From an uncultured bacterium (GTDB lineage Bacteria; Bacillota; Bacilli; Lactobacillales; Lactobacillaceae), in the NCBI GenBank assembly GCA_905214545.1, contig CAJMMO010000002.1, positions 186,001 to 250,000 on the forward strand: a stretch of DNA of 64,000 nucleotides, in the 5' to 3' direction. A program made the translations under genes and the position numbers. Position 1 is the stretch's first letter. Each line of letters starts with the position of its first letter. Below the pieces are notes generated by a model. It was not told where the DNA came from and searched no databases. It saw only the letters and a program-made list of their open reading frames with translations. Shown here piece by piece: positions 24,493 through 33,279 of this stretch.

Positions 24493-26433
24493 TTACCAGA
24501 TTACAACACGCTTTTCAGGCTCTAAGTACATGCCGTCGCCCTCTTTGACGCCGAAGACTTGGTAGAAATCTTCCTGGCATTGGCTCTGCACATTAGCCCG
24601 CAGCGGACCCGGCGCGTGGACGTCCAAAGCCAGCAGCGTCTGGATAATTTGCGGCGTGTCCTTGGTGGCCCAAACCCGGGCAAAATTCTCGTAAAACGAC
24701 TTAAGGTCCGTGTTTTGCTCGCCCTTCAAGGCTTCCAAGGCAACGGTCAAGCCGCCCTGGTCGGCGATGTTTTCGGACACGATCTGCTTGCCGTTCAGCT
24801 TGCCGGCCCCGTATTGGATGCCGTCGAACAAGTCGATCTCCTGCTGGGTGCGCTTCTTGAATTCGGCGTAGTCGGCTTCGGTCCACCACTTCTTCATGTT
24901 GCCGAACTCGTCAAACTGCGCGCCGTTGTTGTCAAAGGCGTGCGACACTTCGTGGCCGATGACAGTCCCGATGCCGCCGTAGTTGTCAGCCCGCGATTGG
25001 TCTTTGCTGTAAAAAGGCTTCTGCAGGATGGCAGCCGGGAAGGTCAAGTCGTTTCTAGACGGGTCGTAGCAGGCGTTGACCAGGTTGCCCGGCATTGCCC
25101 ACAAGTCGCGGTCGACTTCGCGGTTCAACTGCTCGATGTTGTAAGCGATCAGCTCTTGGCTGGCCGAGCGCTGGTTGTAATAGAGACTTGCTTCTGGGCT
25201 GATTTGCAGCCGGTCGTAGATCTTTTCGATCTTGTCCGGGTAGCCGATCTTGAGCCGCAGGGCCTGCAGCTTAACGATCGCTTGTTTCTTAGTGGCTTCA
25301 GACAGCCAGTCATTTTTGCTCAAGCGCTCTTCGTAGATGGCCAGCATCTTTTTGACCATGTCTTCGACGTCTTTCTTGGCGGCCTCGCCAAAGTACTTTT
25401 GGCCGTAGTAGACGCCGACAACTTCGCTGAACATCCCGTTAGCGGTGCGGTAGGCAAACTTTTCGCGGTTCGGCAGCTCGCGGGCCCCGCTCAAAGCCTG
25501 GCGGAACGGGAAGGCAGCGTTGCGGAAGTCTTCTGACAAACTGCTTGCGGCCCCGTTGATGAAGCCGGCCAGCAGCCAGGACTTGATTTCGGCAAAGTGG
25601 TCTTGGTTGAGCAGACTGTCGGCGTTGTCTAAGTAGCGCGGATCTTCGACGATGACGCGCTCTGGCAGCTTGCCGAAGATGTTTTCCAAGAAGTACTGCA
25701 TCTTGAAAGACTTAAACTTAGCCACAAAGTCGCTGGTCTTCATCGGGTTGTAAATTGCCGGGTAGTCGGCCCACTCTTCGTTGGACTTCACAAACTTGGC
25801 AATTTCCTTGTCGTAGGCCACGGCCTTAGCCGCAATGTCAGCGGCCTTGGCTTCGTCCACACCGGCTAAGTGCAAAAGGTTAGCGGTCTGTTTTTCGTAA
25901 ACGGCTAACAGCTTGTCGCCTGCTTCCGTGCCGTACTGAGTAGTGTCCGGCAGCACCGTGCTTGGGCCGGCCGTGTAGAGCGCGTTGACCTTGGTGTTCT
26001 TCATGTCGGGTTCAACCGAAATGGAGAACGGCAGGCCTAAGCCGGCCTTGTAAAGGTCTGCGGCCTTCAAGTTGTAGTCGGCAAAGTCTAAGATGCCTGA
26101 CAAAAGTTCAAAGTCCGGCTTAATCGGCTTGGCGCCTTCCTTGTTTCTCTTGTCAAAGTCTAAGGCTAATTTATAGAGCTCGACCGCCTTTGCAAAGTTG
26201 GGCACGTCTGGCAGCTGCTCACCCTTTGCAAAACCGGCAAAGTCAGCCATCAATTGCTTTTCCAAATCGTCGGCCATCACCTGGAAGGCAGAAATGCCCG
26301 AGTGGTCGGCCGGGATTTCGGCGTGCTCGATCCAATCGGAATTGACAGCCAGGTATAAGTTGTCTTGCGCACGCGTGTTAGGGGCAGCTTGGGTTACGTC
26401 GCCCGCGCCGCCGCGGATTTGCATCGTTTTCAT
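24493..26433 (-). CDS. pepO: M13-family endopeptidase PepO
   Basis: Neprilysin-like zinc endopeptidase of about 646 residues that cuts oligopeptides, typically casein-derived, in the cytoplasm of lactic acid bacteria. No signal peptide. The zinc site VIGHEVSHAFDNNGAQFD holds H-E-x-x-H, and ENIADQGGLTVAL supplies the third ligand and the E-N-x-A-D motif. NAYYDPSRN-like substrate residues appear as NACYDPSRNDLTFPAAIL. Start: ATG at 26433 behind AGGTGA. A GTG at 26442 falls inside that ribosome binding site. The upstream gene's TGA (26439-26441) lies within the same ribosome binding site, so translation is coupled. Confidence 0.95.
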   Translation of the reverse strand: MKTMQIRGGAGDVTQAAPNTRAQDNLYLAVNSDWIEHAEIPADHSGISAFQVMADDLEKQLMADFAGFAKGEQLPDVPNFAKAVELYKLALDFDKRNKEGAKPIKPDFELLSGILDFADYNLKAADLYKAGLGLPFSISVEPDMKNTKVNALYTAGPSTVLPDTTQYGTEAGDKLLAVYEKQTANLLHLAGVDEAKAADIAAKAVAYDKEIAKFVKSNEEWADYPAIYNPMKTSDFVAKFKSFKMQYFLENIFGKLPERVIVEDPRYLDNADSLLNQDHFAEIKSWLLAGFINGAASSLSEDFRNAAFPFRQALSGARELPNREKFAYRTANGMFSEVVGVYYGQKYFGEAAKKDVEDMVKKMLAIYEERLSKNDWLSEATKKQAIVKLQALRLKIGYPDKIEKIYDRLQISPEASLYYNQRSASQELIAYNIEQLNREVDRDLWAMPGNLVNACYDPSRNDLTFPAAILQKPFYSKDQSRADNYGGIGTVIGHEVSHAFDNNGAQFDEFGNMKKWWTEADYAEFKKRTQQEIDLFDGIQYGAGKLNGKQIVSENIADQGGLTVALEALKGEQNTDLKSFYENFARVWATKDTPQIIQTLLALDVHAPGPLRANVQSQCQEDFYQVFGVKEGDGMYLEPEKRVVIW

Positions 26434-26438
26434 TGCAT

Positions 26439-27197
26439 TCACCTGCTTATTACTAAACGCTCCTCCCAGGCTTGGGCCTTTTTCAGGTGCTTGGCCAGCC
26501 GGGCTGGGTTTTGATTATTTTGACAGTAAATCCCATTATAGTCTATTTCGGCTTTTTCCACGCAGGCCAGGACTTGCTCCATCTCCGCGTGGTCTAAGTC
26601 GGCACCGGCAAACAGGTAAGGCAGCCGGGTGACGTCGGCCTGCTGGCGCAGCAGCCCGCAGCATTCGTTGATGTCGAATTGTTCCAGACTTGCCTGGTTA
26701 AAAGGCGGTTCGACGATCAGCACGTCGACGCGGTACTGCGGCTTGCTGAACTCCTTGACGCCTAAGATCACCTTGTGCGGCATCAGCCTCGCAAATTCCA
26801 GGCTGCGCTTGTCGGTGGCTTGTTCGTCATAGGACACCAGCTGCAGGAAAAACGGCAAGTGGGCCGCCTGCACCTCCATGCCGACGCGCTCAATCAGGGC
26901 CTGGACCCGCTCCTGCTTTTTCCAGGGGGCGTCGGGGTCGTAGTAGAGCTTGAACAACACGCCCAAGTAGCCTTCGCGCGCGATCCTGTGCACCGACAGG
27001 TTGGGCGCAAGCGCCGGCTGCTGGCCGAAGTTGTAGCTGTCGTATTCAAACAGCTGCCCTTCCATCTTCTTGACGTTCGCCGTCACAAAACTAATATTTT
27101 TATCTTCATTTTTGCCATTAGATGCTCCGAGAAAAACCCCGTCCGCATTGGCCAGCCGGCTGAGTTTTTGGGCCGTCTGGGGTGAAATTATCCTCAT
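26439..27197 (-). CDS. LacD-like class I aldolase homologue lacking catalytic residues
   Basis: 252 residues from the ATG at 27197 (MRIISPQTAQ). The middle and end clearly follow tagatose-1,6-bisphosphate aldolase LacD: FKLYYDPD, IERVGMEVQAAHLPFFL, SLEFARLMPHKV, KEFSKPQYRVDVL, VEPPFN, RLPYLFAGAD and YNGIYC. By alignment from memory with staphylococcal LacD, the Schiff-base Lys205 (VDVLK-VE) is Ile161 here, Glu163 (FFLE) is Gln119, Lys125 is Leu81, and the DQRG loop with Asp27 is lost. About 50 residues of the N-terminal third and the C-terminal helices are also missing. Probably not an aldolase. It is coupled to pepO, so a regulatory or sugar-phosphate-sensing role is possible. Confidence 0.75.
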   Translation of the reverse strand: MRIISPQTAQKLSRLANADGVFLGASNGKNEDKNISFVTANVKKMEGQLFEYDSYNFGQQPALAPNLSVHRIAREGYLGVLFKLYYDPDAPWKKQERVQALIERVGMEVQAAHLPFFLQLVSYDEQATDKRSLEFARLMPHKVILGVKEFSKPQYRVDVLIVEPPFNQASLEQFDINECCGLLRQQADVTRLPYLFAGADLDHAEMEQVLACVEKAEIDYNGIYCQNNQNPARLAKHLKKAQAWEERLVISR

Positions 27198-27222
27198 AGT
27201 GTCTTGTCCCAAATATATAAAG

Positions 27223-27262
27223 CATTACTAGTGTATATCTTTTCATTAGCGTATATCTTTTT
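27223..27262. repeat. Tandem imperfect direct repeats at the transcription start
   Basis: Two adjoining units, CATTACTAGTGTATATCTTTT (27223-27243 except for its last base) and CATTAGCGTATATCTTTTT (27244-27262), lie immediately downstream of the -10 box of the aldolase-like/pepO operon. The ~20-bp period places both copies on one DNA face, as for a repressor site. Confidence 0.65.
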
Positions 27263-27264
27263 AT

Positions 27265-27294
27265 ATTATAAGAAAAAATGAGTATATATGACAA
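27265..27294 (-). promoter_or_regulatory. Promoter of the aldolase-like/pepO operon
   Basis: Minus strand TTGTCA (27289-27294), 18-bp spacer and a perfect TATAAT (27265-27270). It starts only a few bp from the MFS stop codon (27303), so no space is wasted between the units. Confidence 0.75.
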
Positions 27295-27302
27295 CTTATG
27301 GC

Positions 27303-28514
27303 CTATTTATACAGAGTTAATTTCCCCGCTAATCGTTTGTGCAGCGGCAGCAAGCAGACGATGGTCAAAAAAATTACAACCGCTGCCAGCCAGAACAGCG
27401 GCAAGTAGCCAAAAGTCTCAATAATTAAACCGCCAAACATGGGGCCAAACGCCCGGCCTAAAGACGAAGCCACGTTGGTCAGGCCCTGGTATTTGCCTTT
27501 AGAAGTCAGCGGCGACAGCTCGTTGACATAGGCCGGGATCGCCGGAAAGGCGGTGGATTCGCCTAAAGTGAGCACCGTCATCGACAAGGCAAAGTGGCCG
27601 AAGTCCTTGGCAAAAATCAAGGTCACATAAGACAGCGAAAACATCAGCTGGCCGAAAATGATCTGGTGGAAAGGCGTCTTAAAGATCTGCGGGAACTTGG
27701 CCAAGATTGCCTGGACTAACACAATAATGCCGGCGTTCAGCGTCCACAGCAGACTGTAGCGGTGGAAAGGAATGCCCAAAGAAACCATGTAGACGGACAG
27801 GTTTGATTCCCAGTTCATGTACATGAGCCAGGTCAGCCCCAGGGCAATGAAAAAGCCCATGGCCAGAATAAAGTTATTCTTCGGCATCGGCTCTTTCGGC
27901 AGCGCCCCGCCGTGCTTAACGCGCGCCTTGCGGGCCTTGTGGTATGCGATGATCGGCCGGTAGTGGAAGATCGTGTTTAAGCCCACCAAGACAAACAAGG
28001 TCCCGGCGATGCAGAACAGCAGGGTGATCGAGTAGTCGTAGAGGTAGCCCACGATCAGGGTGCCGGCCACGACGCCCAGGTTTTGGGCAAAATACAGGAT
28101 GTTGAAGACATACCGGCCCGGGTACTTTTTCAGACTCGTCGCAATCGAGTTGATCAAGGTCCCGTTCCAGCCGCCTAAAAAGCCGGTGAGCGTCAGCCAG
28201 ACCCAGTATTCCGGCCAGCCGTGAAAGGCCGCCAGCAGGTATAAGACCAGCGCGTCCGCAAAAGCCCCGAAGATTAAAAGCGGGTAAGGGTTGCAGCGGT
28301 CGTACAGCCGCCCCGCCAAAAAGGAGGCCGCAATGTTGGCCGCACAGTTGCAAAAAAGCACGACCCCGATCATCGACAGGCTGATCCCTAGCCGCTTGTT
28401 CAAGTAAACAGACGTCAGCGGCCAGACAAAACTGGCCCCCAGCCAGGTGATCAGCTCGCCGATGAAAAGCCAGTGCAGTTTGATTTCTTTGAGCTGTCGA
28501 TCTTTTCTCAGCAT
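27303..28514 (-). CDS. MFS transporter, multidrug-efflux type
   Basis: Major facilitator permease of 403 residues with 12 predicted membrane segments. After a basic N-terminus come WLFIGELITWLGASFVWPLTSVYL and the loop-2 motif FLAGRLYDRCNPYPLL (G-R-x-x-D-R type A motif). A basic central loop (~185-210, KARKARVKHGG) joins the halves. Resembles the MDR-type drug exporters of lactobacilli; substrate unknown. GGAGG lies ahead of the ATG. There is no terminator at its end, so transcripts may run into the aldolase-like gene. Confidence 0.85.
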   Translation of the reverse strand: MLRKDRQLKEIKLHWLFIGELITWLGASFVWPLTSVYLNKRLGISLSMIGVVLFCNCAANIAASFLAGRLYDRCNPYPLLIFGAFADALVLYLLAAFHGWPEYWVWLTLTGFLGGWNGTLINSIATSLKKYPGRYVFNILYFAQNLGVVAGTLIVGYLYDYSITLLFCIAGTLFVLVGLNTIFHYRPIIAYHKARKARVKHGGALPKEPMPKNNFILAMGFFIALGLTWLMYMNWESNLSVYMVSLGIPFHRYSLLWTLNAGIIVLVQAILAKFPQIFKTPFHQIIFGQLMFSLSYVTLIFAKDFGHFALSMTVLTLGESTAFPAIPAYVNELSPLTSKGKYQGLTNVASSLGRAFGPMFGGLIIETFGYLPLFWLAAVVIFLTIVCLLPLHKRLAGKLTLYK

Positions 28515-28551
28515 GCTTGCCTCCTATAGTTTTTATTTTTAGTTTAGCAAC

Positions 28552-28578
28552 AAAAAAAGCAAGGTTAAACCCTTGCTT
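28552..28578 (-). terminator. Terminator of the pdp-asnH-aslA operon
   Basis: AGCAAGG, six-nt loop, CCTTGCT and seven T on the minus strand, 23 bp after the ATP-grasp gene. Confidence 0.88.
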
Positions 28579-28600
28579 AAAAAATTATTAAAAAATCTTT

Positions 28601-29866
28601 TTACTTCTTTTCTTCGAAGAATTGGCCCTTGTTGACCTCGAAGTATTGCTTGTAGCGGCCGTAGTAGTTGTGGAACATGTAGCGCATTAACAGCCAGCGC
28701 TTAAAGCTCATGTCCGGCTTGTAGAACACGGTCGTACCGTATTGGCCTTGGGCCAGCATCTTTTCGGCGCGGCGCTTGTCGTCGTTGTCGACGGCGTATT
28801 GCTTGAATAACTTGACCGGCACGCCCATCCAGAGCACACGGCGGCTTTCGTCTTCGTTGCCGTAGACCGTTTCCTTGTCGGCCAGGCTGTCGTCAACGTA
28901 GTCGTCGACGTACCACTTGGCCAAGTTGTAGCCGTTCAAGGTGACGTAGAAGCTTGACCGGCCCTGGCGCAAGTTGATTTCAAAGAACTTGTAGCGGCCG
29001 TCGCGGACGTCGTACTTGATGTCGAAGTTGGCCATCCCCGTGTAGTTGAGCTTTTCCAAAAAGTCTTGGACTTGCTTGTACAGGTCCATGTTGTATTCAG
29101 GCTCGATGACCATGTAGTTGCCGATCGATTGCGGGGTCGGGTCTTCCAAAAGCGGGTGGCCCAGGCACATCATCTTGACCTTGTGGTTTTTGTCCACGTA
29201 GGCGTTCAGCGTGCGCATGTTGGAGTCGTCGCCCGGGATGAAGTCCTGCAAGATCAGGTCCTCGGTGTAGCCGTGGGTGTAAATCTTGGTGACGATATCG
29301 TCAAGTTCGGCCTCGCTGCCGATGATGAAGGCCTTCTTGCGGCCCTCAAACTGGCACTTCAGCCAGGAAACGGGGTCTTCCGGCTTCAAAGCGACCGGGT
29401 AGTCGAACGGAATCGTCAGGTAGTTTTCGGCCTTATAGTCGGCCATGGTGATGATCTTGGTCTTTGGGTAAGGCAGGCCGAGTTTTTCGGCAACTTCGTA
29501 GAAGCCTTCCTTGGAGATCAGTTTTTCCAAAAGGTCGTAGTCGGTGTAAGGCACGATGAAGTCTTTGCTCAGCTCATCTTTGTGTTTTGACAAAAGCTCA
29601 GCGTAACCGTCGCCGCAGGCGATCAAGATGACCGGCTTGTGGCCCGGCTTCAAGGCCTTAGCCTTGGCCCGCATCACGTTCATAAACTCTGGGTCTTTGT
29701 CAAACCCTTGGTGCACTTCGACGTCCACGATCTTGGAATAGCGCGTGGCGGCCAGCTGGACGCTGGCTAACGCATGCACATTAATGCCGTAGGCCTCGTG
29801 GAAAGACCGGGCCATCCCGTAAACATTAATGTCGCTGCCTAATAATATCGGCGTAAAATCTGCCAT
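28601..29866 (-). CDS. aslA: ATP-grasp ligase, probable D-aspartate ligase for the wall cross-bridge
   Basis: Carboxylate-amine ligase of 421 residues. ATP-grasp elements run in order: KLGLPYPKTKI (substrate cap), YPVALKPEDPVSW (ATP-binding lysine), LILQDFIPGDDSNM (adenine-side acidic strand) and FFEINLRQGRSS (metal Glu-x-Asn). It resembles the Asl ligases that add D-Asp to Lys of the lipid-linked peptidoglycan precursor. Its position 35 bp after a glutamine-dependent Asn synthase supports this, because AsnH amidates the D-Asp side chain in L-Lys-D-Asp type walls. Cytoplasmic. Symbol assigned by family and context, not by search. Confidence 0.75.
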   Translation of the reverse strand: MADFTPILLGSDINVYGMARSFHEAYGINVHALASVQLAATRYSKIVDVEVHQGFDKDPEFMNVMRAKAKALKPGHKPVILIACGDGYAELLSKHKDELSKDFIVPYTDYDLLEKLISKEGFYEVAEKLGLPYPKTKIITMADYKAENYLTIPFDYPVALKPEDPVSWLKCQFEGRKKAFIIGSEAELDDIVTKIYTHGYTEDLILQDFIPGDDSNMRTLNAYVDKNHKVKMMCLGHPLLEDPTPQSIGNYMVIEPEYNMDLYKQVQDFLEKLNYTGMANFDIKYDVRDGRYKFFEINLRQGRSSFYVTLNGYNLAKWYVDDYVDDSLADKETVYGNEDESRRVLWMGVPVKLFKQYAVDNDDKRRAEKMLAQGQYGTTVFYKPDMSFKRWLLMRYMFHNYYGRYKQYFEVNKGQFFEEKK

Positions 29867-29901
29867 AATTGTTGTCCTCTTTAATTAAACCAACTTAACC
29901 C

Positions 29902-31851
29902 TTAAACCAGCTTGCCCTGCTCAATCAAGGCAGCTACTTCCGGCTGTACCCGCTGGTACTTTTTGATTGTCTCGTCGTAGTCGATGAAGAACAGCTTGTA
30001 CCAGACTAAGAAAGTATAGATCGTCCAAATCTGGCGCCGGGCACTGCCATCGCCATGATAGTTGTCATCGAGCAGTTTGACAATCTTTTTCTGGTCGAAG
30101 ATTTCATTGACGAAGTCTTCCGTGAACAGCTCGCGGACCTGCTTGTAAAAGCGCGGTTCCTTCAGCCACTGCTTGATCGGCGTTGGGAAGCCCAGTTTTG
30201 GCCGCTTAGCCCACTCTTCCGGCAGGACGTTTTCGGACGCCTTGCGCAGGGCGTACTTGGTGTCGTGCTTGTTGACCAAGTACTTAGTCGGGATGGAGTT
30301 GGCCAGCTCGGCAATCTTTTTATCAAGGTAAGGCACGCGCAGCTCCAGGGAGTGGGCCATGGAGATCTTGTCGGCCTTTTGCTCGATGTCGTTTAACATG
30401 AAGTGGTGCAGGTCGATGTACTGCATCTGCTTGACGTTGTCGGCGTTTTTCACCTTGGCAAAGTCGTTTTGGTAGATGCCGTTGACCGTCAGATCGTTGC
30501 GGAATTCCGGCTGCAAAACGCTGTTGGCGTCTTTTGACGTAAAGATCGTCGGGTAGTCCATGTCGTAGATGACGGACTGGCCGCAGTAGAACTCGCTTGG
30601 GTCGGCCAAGTTGGTGTACAGGTGCACCTTGCCTGGGAAGTCCGGCATGCGCTTGATTCTGTGGGCCAAGTGCACGCGGCTTTTATGCGGCAGCTTCTTC
30701 AAACCCGAAGTGAAGGCCTTGATCGTGTCGGAGTGCGTGTGCATCCCGTAGTTGACGTAGCCGGCAAACAGCTCGTCGGCGCCTTCGCCGGACAGCGCCA
30801 CCGTCACGTGGCGGCGGGCCAGCTTGCACAAATACCAGAGCGGGATGATCGACGGGTTGGCGTCGGGTTCATCCATGTGGTACTGCATCTCCGGGAAGTC
30901 GTGCATGGCTTCGTCGGCCTTGACCTTGTCGGAGTAAAAGGTCCAGTCGTTGATCTTGGCCAGAGCTTGGGCCTTGGAAGCTTCGTCGTAGGTCGGGTCG
31001 TCAAAGCCGACTGAGAAGACGTCGTCTGGGTCCAGCAAGGTAGTTAAGAACGATGAGTCGACACCCTCTGACAAAAAGGCGCCCACCGGCACGTCGGCGT
31101 TTCTGTAAAGATCCACCGTCTCAGCCAAGTCTTCGTTGATCTTTTTGACCGTGTCTTCAAAGCTCAAGTTGTTTTGCAGGTACTTGGCATCCCAGTACTG
31201 GTGGATGTCCATGTGCCCGTCTTTGTAGGCGAACCAGTGGCCGGCCGGTAAGCGGTAGACGCCCTTGAAGAAGGTCTCCGGCAGGTCGTTGTACTGGTTC
31301 ATGAGGTAAGGCTTGACGGCCTCCATGTTTAAAACCGGCTTGAAGCCCGGGAAGGCCATAAAGCTCTTGAGCTCGGACCCTACCAGCAGGTGGCCGTCGT
31401 GGTCGGAATAATACATCGGCTTGATGCCGAAGAAGTCGCGGGCGCCGTACAGCGTCTTGTTATTGTCGTCCCAGATGAGGAAGGCGAACATGCCGCGCAC
31501 CCGCTTGAGCAGGCCGGCCATCCCCCATTCTTCGTAACCGTGCAGCAGCACTTCGGTGTCGGCCTTGGTCGTAAAGACGTGGCCGGCTTCGAGCAATTCA
31601 GCCCGCAGCGGTTTGAAGTTGTAGATCTCGCCGTTAAAAATGATGGCGCGGCTCTTGTCTTCGTTGTAGATCGGCTGGGTGCCGCCGCGCAGGTCGATGA
31701 TGGACAGGCGGCGGAAGCCCAAGGCAACCTCGTCGTTGGTGTAGAGGCCGTCAGAAGACGGGCCCCGGTGCTTGATGGTCGCCATCATCTTGCCGATGGC
31801 GGCTTGTTTGTCATTAATTTCTGGGTCGTAAAAAGCGACAATTCCACACAT
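29902..31851 (-). CDS. asnH: Glutamine-hydrolysing asparagine synthase (AsnB/AsnH type)
   Basis: Two-domain amidotransferase of 649 residues. The N-terminal Ntn glutaminase starts MCGIVAFYDP with the catalytic Cys2 exposed after Met removal and continues HRGPSSDG and IIFNGEIYNFKPLR. The synthetase domain has the pyrophosphatase loop VGAFLSEGVDSSFLTTL and ALSGEGADELFAGY. Free asparagine synthesis is one option. The neighbouring D-Asp ligase-like gene favours amidation of D-Asp in the peptidoglycan cross-bridge, as shown for AsnH in lactococci. AGGTGA precedes the ATG. Part of the five-gene operon. Confidence 0.85.
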   Translation of the reverse strand: MCGIVAFYDPEINDKQAAIGKMMATIKHRGPSSDGLYTNDEVALGFRRLSIIDLRGGTQPIYNEDKSRAIIFNGEIYNFKPLRAELLEAGHVFTTKADTEVLLHGYEEWGMAGLLKRVRGMFAFLIWDDNNKTLYGARDFFGIKPMYYSDHDGHLLVGSELKSFMAFPGFKPVLNMEAVKPYLMNQYNDLPETFFKGVYRLPAGHWFAYKDGHMDIHQYWDAKYLQNNLSFEDTVKKINEDLAETVDLYRNADVPVGAFLSEGVDSSFLTTLLDPDDVFSVGFDDPTYDEASKAQALAKINDWTFYSDKVKADEAMHDFPEMQYHMDEPDANPSIIPLWYLCKLARRHVTVALSGEGADELFAGYVNYGMHTHSDTIKAFTSGLKKLPHKSRVHLAHRIKRMPDFPGKVHLYTNLADPSEFYCGQSVIYDMDYPTIFTSKDANSVLQPEFRNDLTVNGIYQNDFAKVKNADNVKQMQYIDLHHFMLNDIEQKADKISMAHSLELRVPYLDKKIAELANSIPTKYLVNKHDTKYALRKASENVLPEEWAKRPKLGFPTPIKQWLKEPRFYKQVRELFTEDFVNEIFDQKKIVKLLDDNYHGDGSARRQIWTIYTFLVWYKLFFIDYDETIKKYQRVQPEVAALIEQGKLV

Positions 31852-31884
31852 ATTTGCTTAATCACCTCATAGATTGTTCAGCAG

Positions 31885-33279
31885 TTAAATTGGAAAAATC
31901 CGCAGCCGGCTGGCGGCGCCGTAGCCGAAGACCTGCAGCACGTGCAGGTGCAAGTCGACGTTGACCACGTAGCCGGCAAATTCGTTGACGTGGTCGATCT
32001 GGCGGTTCCAGCGCTTGTTGTAGGCCGTCGTCAGCGCGTGATTCGGGCCCATCAGCGCCGAGCAGTTGAAGAGTACGTACTGGATGCCGTTGATCCGGTA
32101 CTGGTCTTCGACGTGGCGGTGGCCGCAGAAGTAGGCGATGACTTTGGCGTCATGGATCTTGGTAAAGTCAAAGGCATTGTGGAGGGCAAACTCCGCCGGG
32201 CCGTTAGCCGCGGACAGGTAGCCTTTTTCGCGCTGGTTGAAGGCCACCAGCAGTTCGTGCAGCGAGCGGCCGTTGTACTTCAGCGCGTTGTTGCCCTTGC
32301 GGTTGATCGGGTTGCCGTGGCTCATAAAGATCAGCTTTTTGCCAGACGAATGCTCCAAGATCTCGATAATTTCTTCGAACTGGTCTTCGCGCAGGCCGAG
32401 CACGAGCTTATTGTCGTACTTCTTTTTGCCGTGTTCGTCCAGTTCGTAAGGAATGTCCGAGGTATTGACGAAGACAAAGCGCACGTTGTCCTTGTCAAAA
32501 TACCCGGTGCCGTGCTGGCGGGAGATGTAGTGGATCTCGGGCTGTCTGTAAAAACACGGCCACATGATATTTTCAAACTCGTTTTCCGGGAAGGACGGCT
32601 TTAAGTCGTGGTGTTCGTCAAACTTGTCGTTTTCGTCGTGGTTGCCCTTAATAATGGCAAAAGGCACGCCGCCGTCATTCCAGGCATCCCGCAGCCGGAT
32701 TAATTCGCGTTCGCCGACCAGCCCGGCGTCGGACCCGTCCATCCAGTCACCCAGGTGGGCCTTGAAGTCCAGCAGCCCGGTTTTTTCCAGGTAGTTGAAC
32801 TCCTTGACGTGGATCAAGCCGTTGTAGCCGTAAAAGTCGACGGCGTCGGCGTCCTTGTAGTGGGTGTCGGTCAAGATGCCGATGTTGACGGAGTCTTCGC
32901 TCGTCCGCACGCGCTTGCGCACGCGGTCGGCAAAGGCCGACAGGTACTCGTGGACGGTGTAGCGCTCGCCCGTTTTGACATTCTGAAAAGCACGAAAGCG
33001 GCCCAGCCGCTTGTCGAACTTGCGTGTATAAGTTGGCGCCAGGCTGTCGGTATCAGCAGGCGACAGCGCCTGGTAGAGCGAGCCGTCTTTTTCCTGGTAG
33101 ACGGTCAAAGTGTAGGCCTTGCCGCCCGGGGTATGCTCGTTGGCTCCGACCGGGTACTCGCCCACGGTCAGGTATTTCTGCATGGCGTCAAAAGGCCTGG
33201 AAGCGTGCGCCATCTGGGCGTGGCGCTTTCTGCCGATCAGGTCGTCGAACAGGCCTCTAGTTTTGCTGAATAACCTCAT
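31885..33279 (-). CDS. Calcineurin-type metallophosphoesterase
   Basis: Cytoplasmic phosphoesterase of 464 residues without signal peptide. The dinuclear-metal motifs appear in order: ILTDTHYKD (D-x-H), AHLGDWMDG (G-D), IKGNHDEND (G-N-H-D), FMSHGNP (H) and FCGHRHVEDQ (G-H-x-H). A ~140-residue N-terminal region precedes the catalytic domain and its family is unknown to me. Substrate unknown; nucleotides or wall precursors are possible from context. The start at 33279 overlaps the pdp coding end by 23 bp, with GAGG 9 nt upstream, so it is translationally coupled to pdp. Confidence 0.85.
   Translation of the reverse strand: MRLFSKTRGLFDDLIGRKRHAQMAHASRPFDAMQKYLTVGEYPVGANEHTPGGKAYTLTVYQEKDGSLYQALSPADTDSLAPTYTRKFDKRLGRFRAFQNVKTGERYTVHEYLSAFADRVRKRVRTSEDSVNIGILTDTHYKDADAVDFYGYNGLIHVKEFNYLEKTGLLDFKAHLGDWMDGSDAGLVGERELIRLRDAWNDGGVPFAIIKGNHDENDKFDEHHDLKPSFPENEFENIMWPCFYRQPEIHYISRQHGTGYFDKDNVRFVFVNTSDIPYELDEHGKKKYDNKLVLGLREDQFEEIIEILEHSSGKKLIFMSHGNPINRKGNNALKYNGRSLHELLVAFNQREKGYLSAANGPAEFALHNAFDFTKIHDAKVIAYFCGHRHVEDQYRINGIQYVLFNCSALMGPNHALTTAYNKRWNRQIDHVNEFAGYVVNVDLHLHVLQVFGYGAASRLRIFPI

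Noticed and set aside
24559..25536. Plus-strand open frame of 325 codons opposite pepO
   Set aside because: Antisense shadow caused by codon bias; the pepO zinc and E-N-x-A-D motifs define the coding strand.
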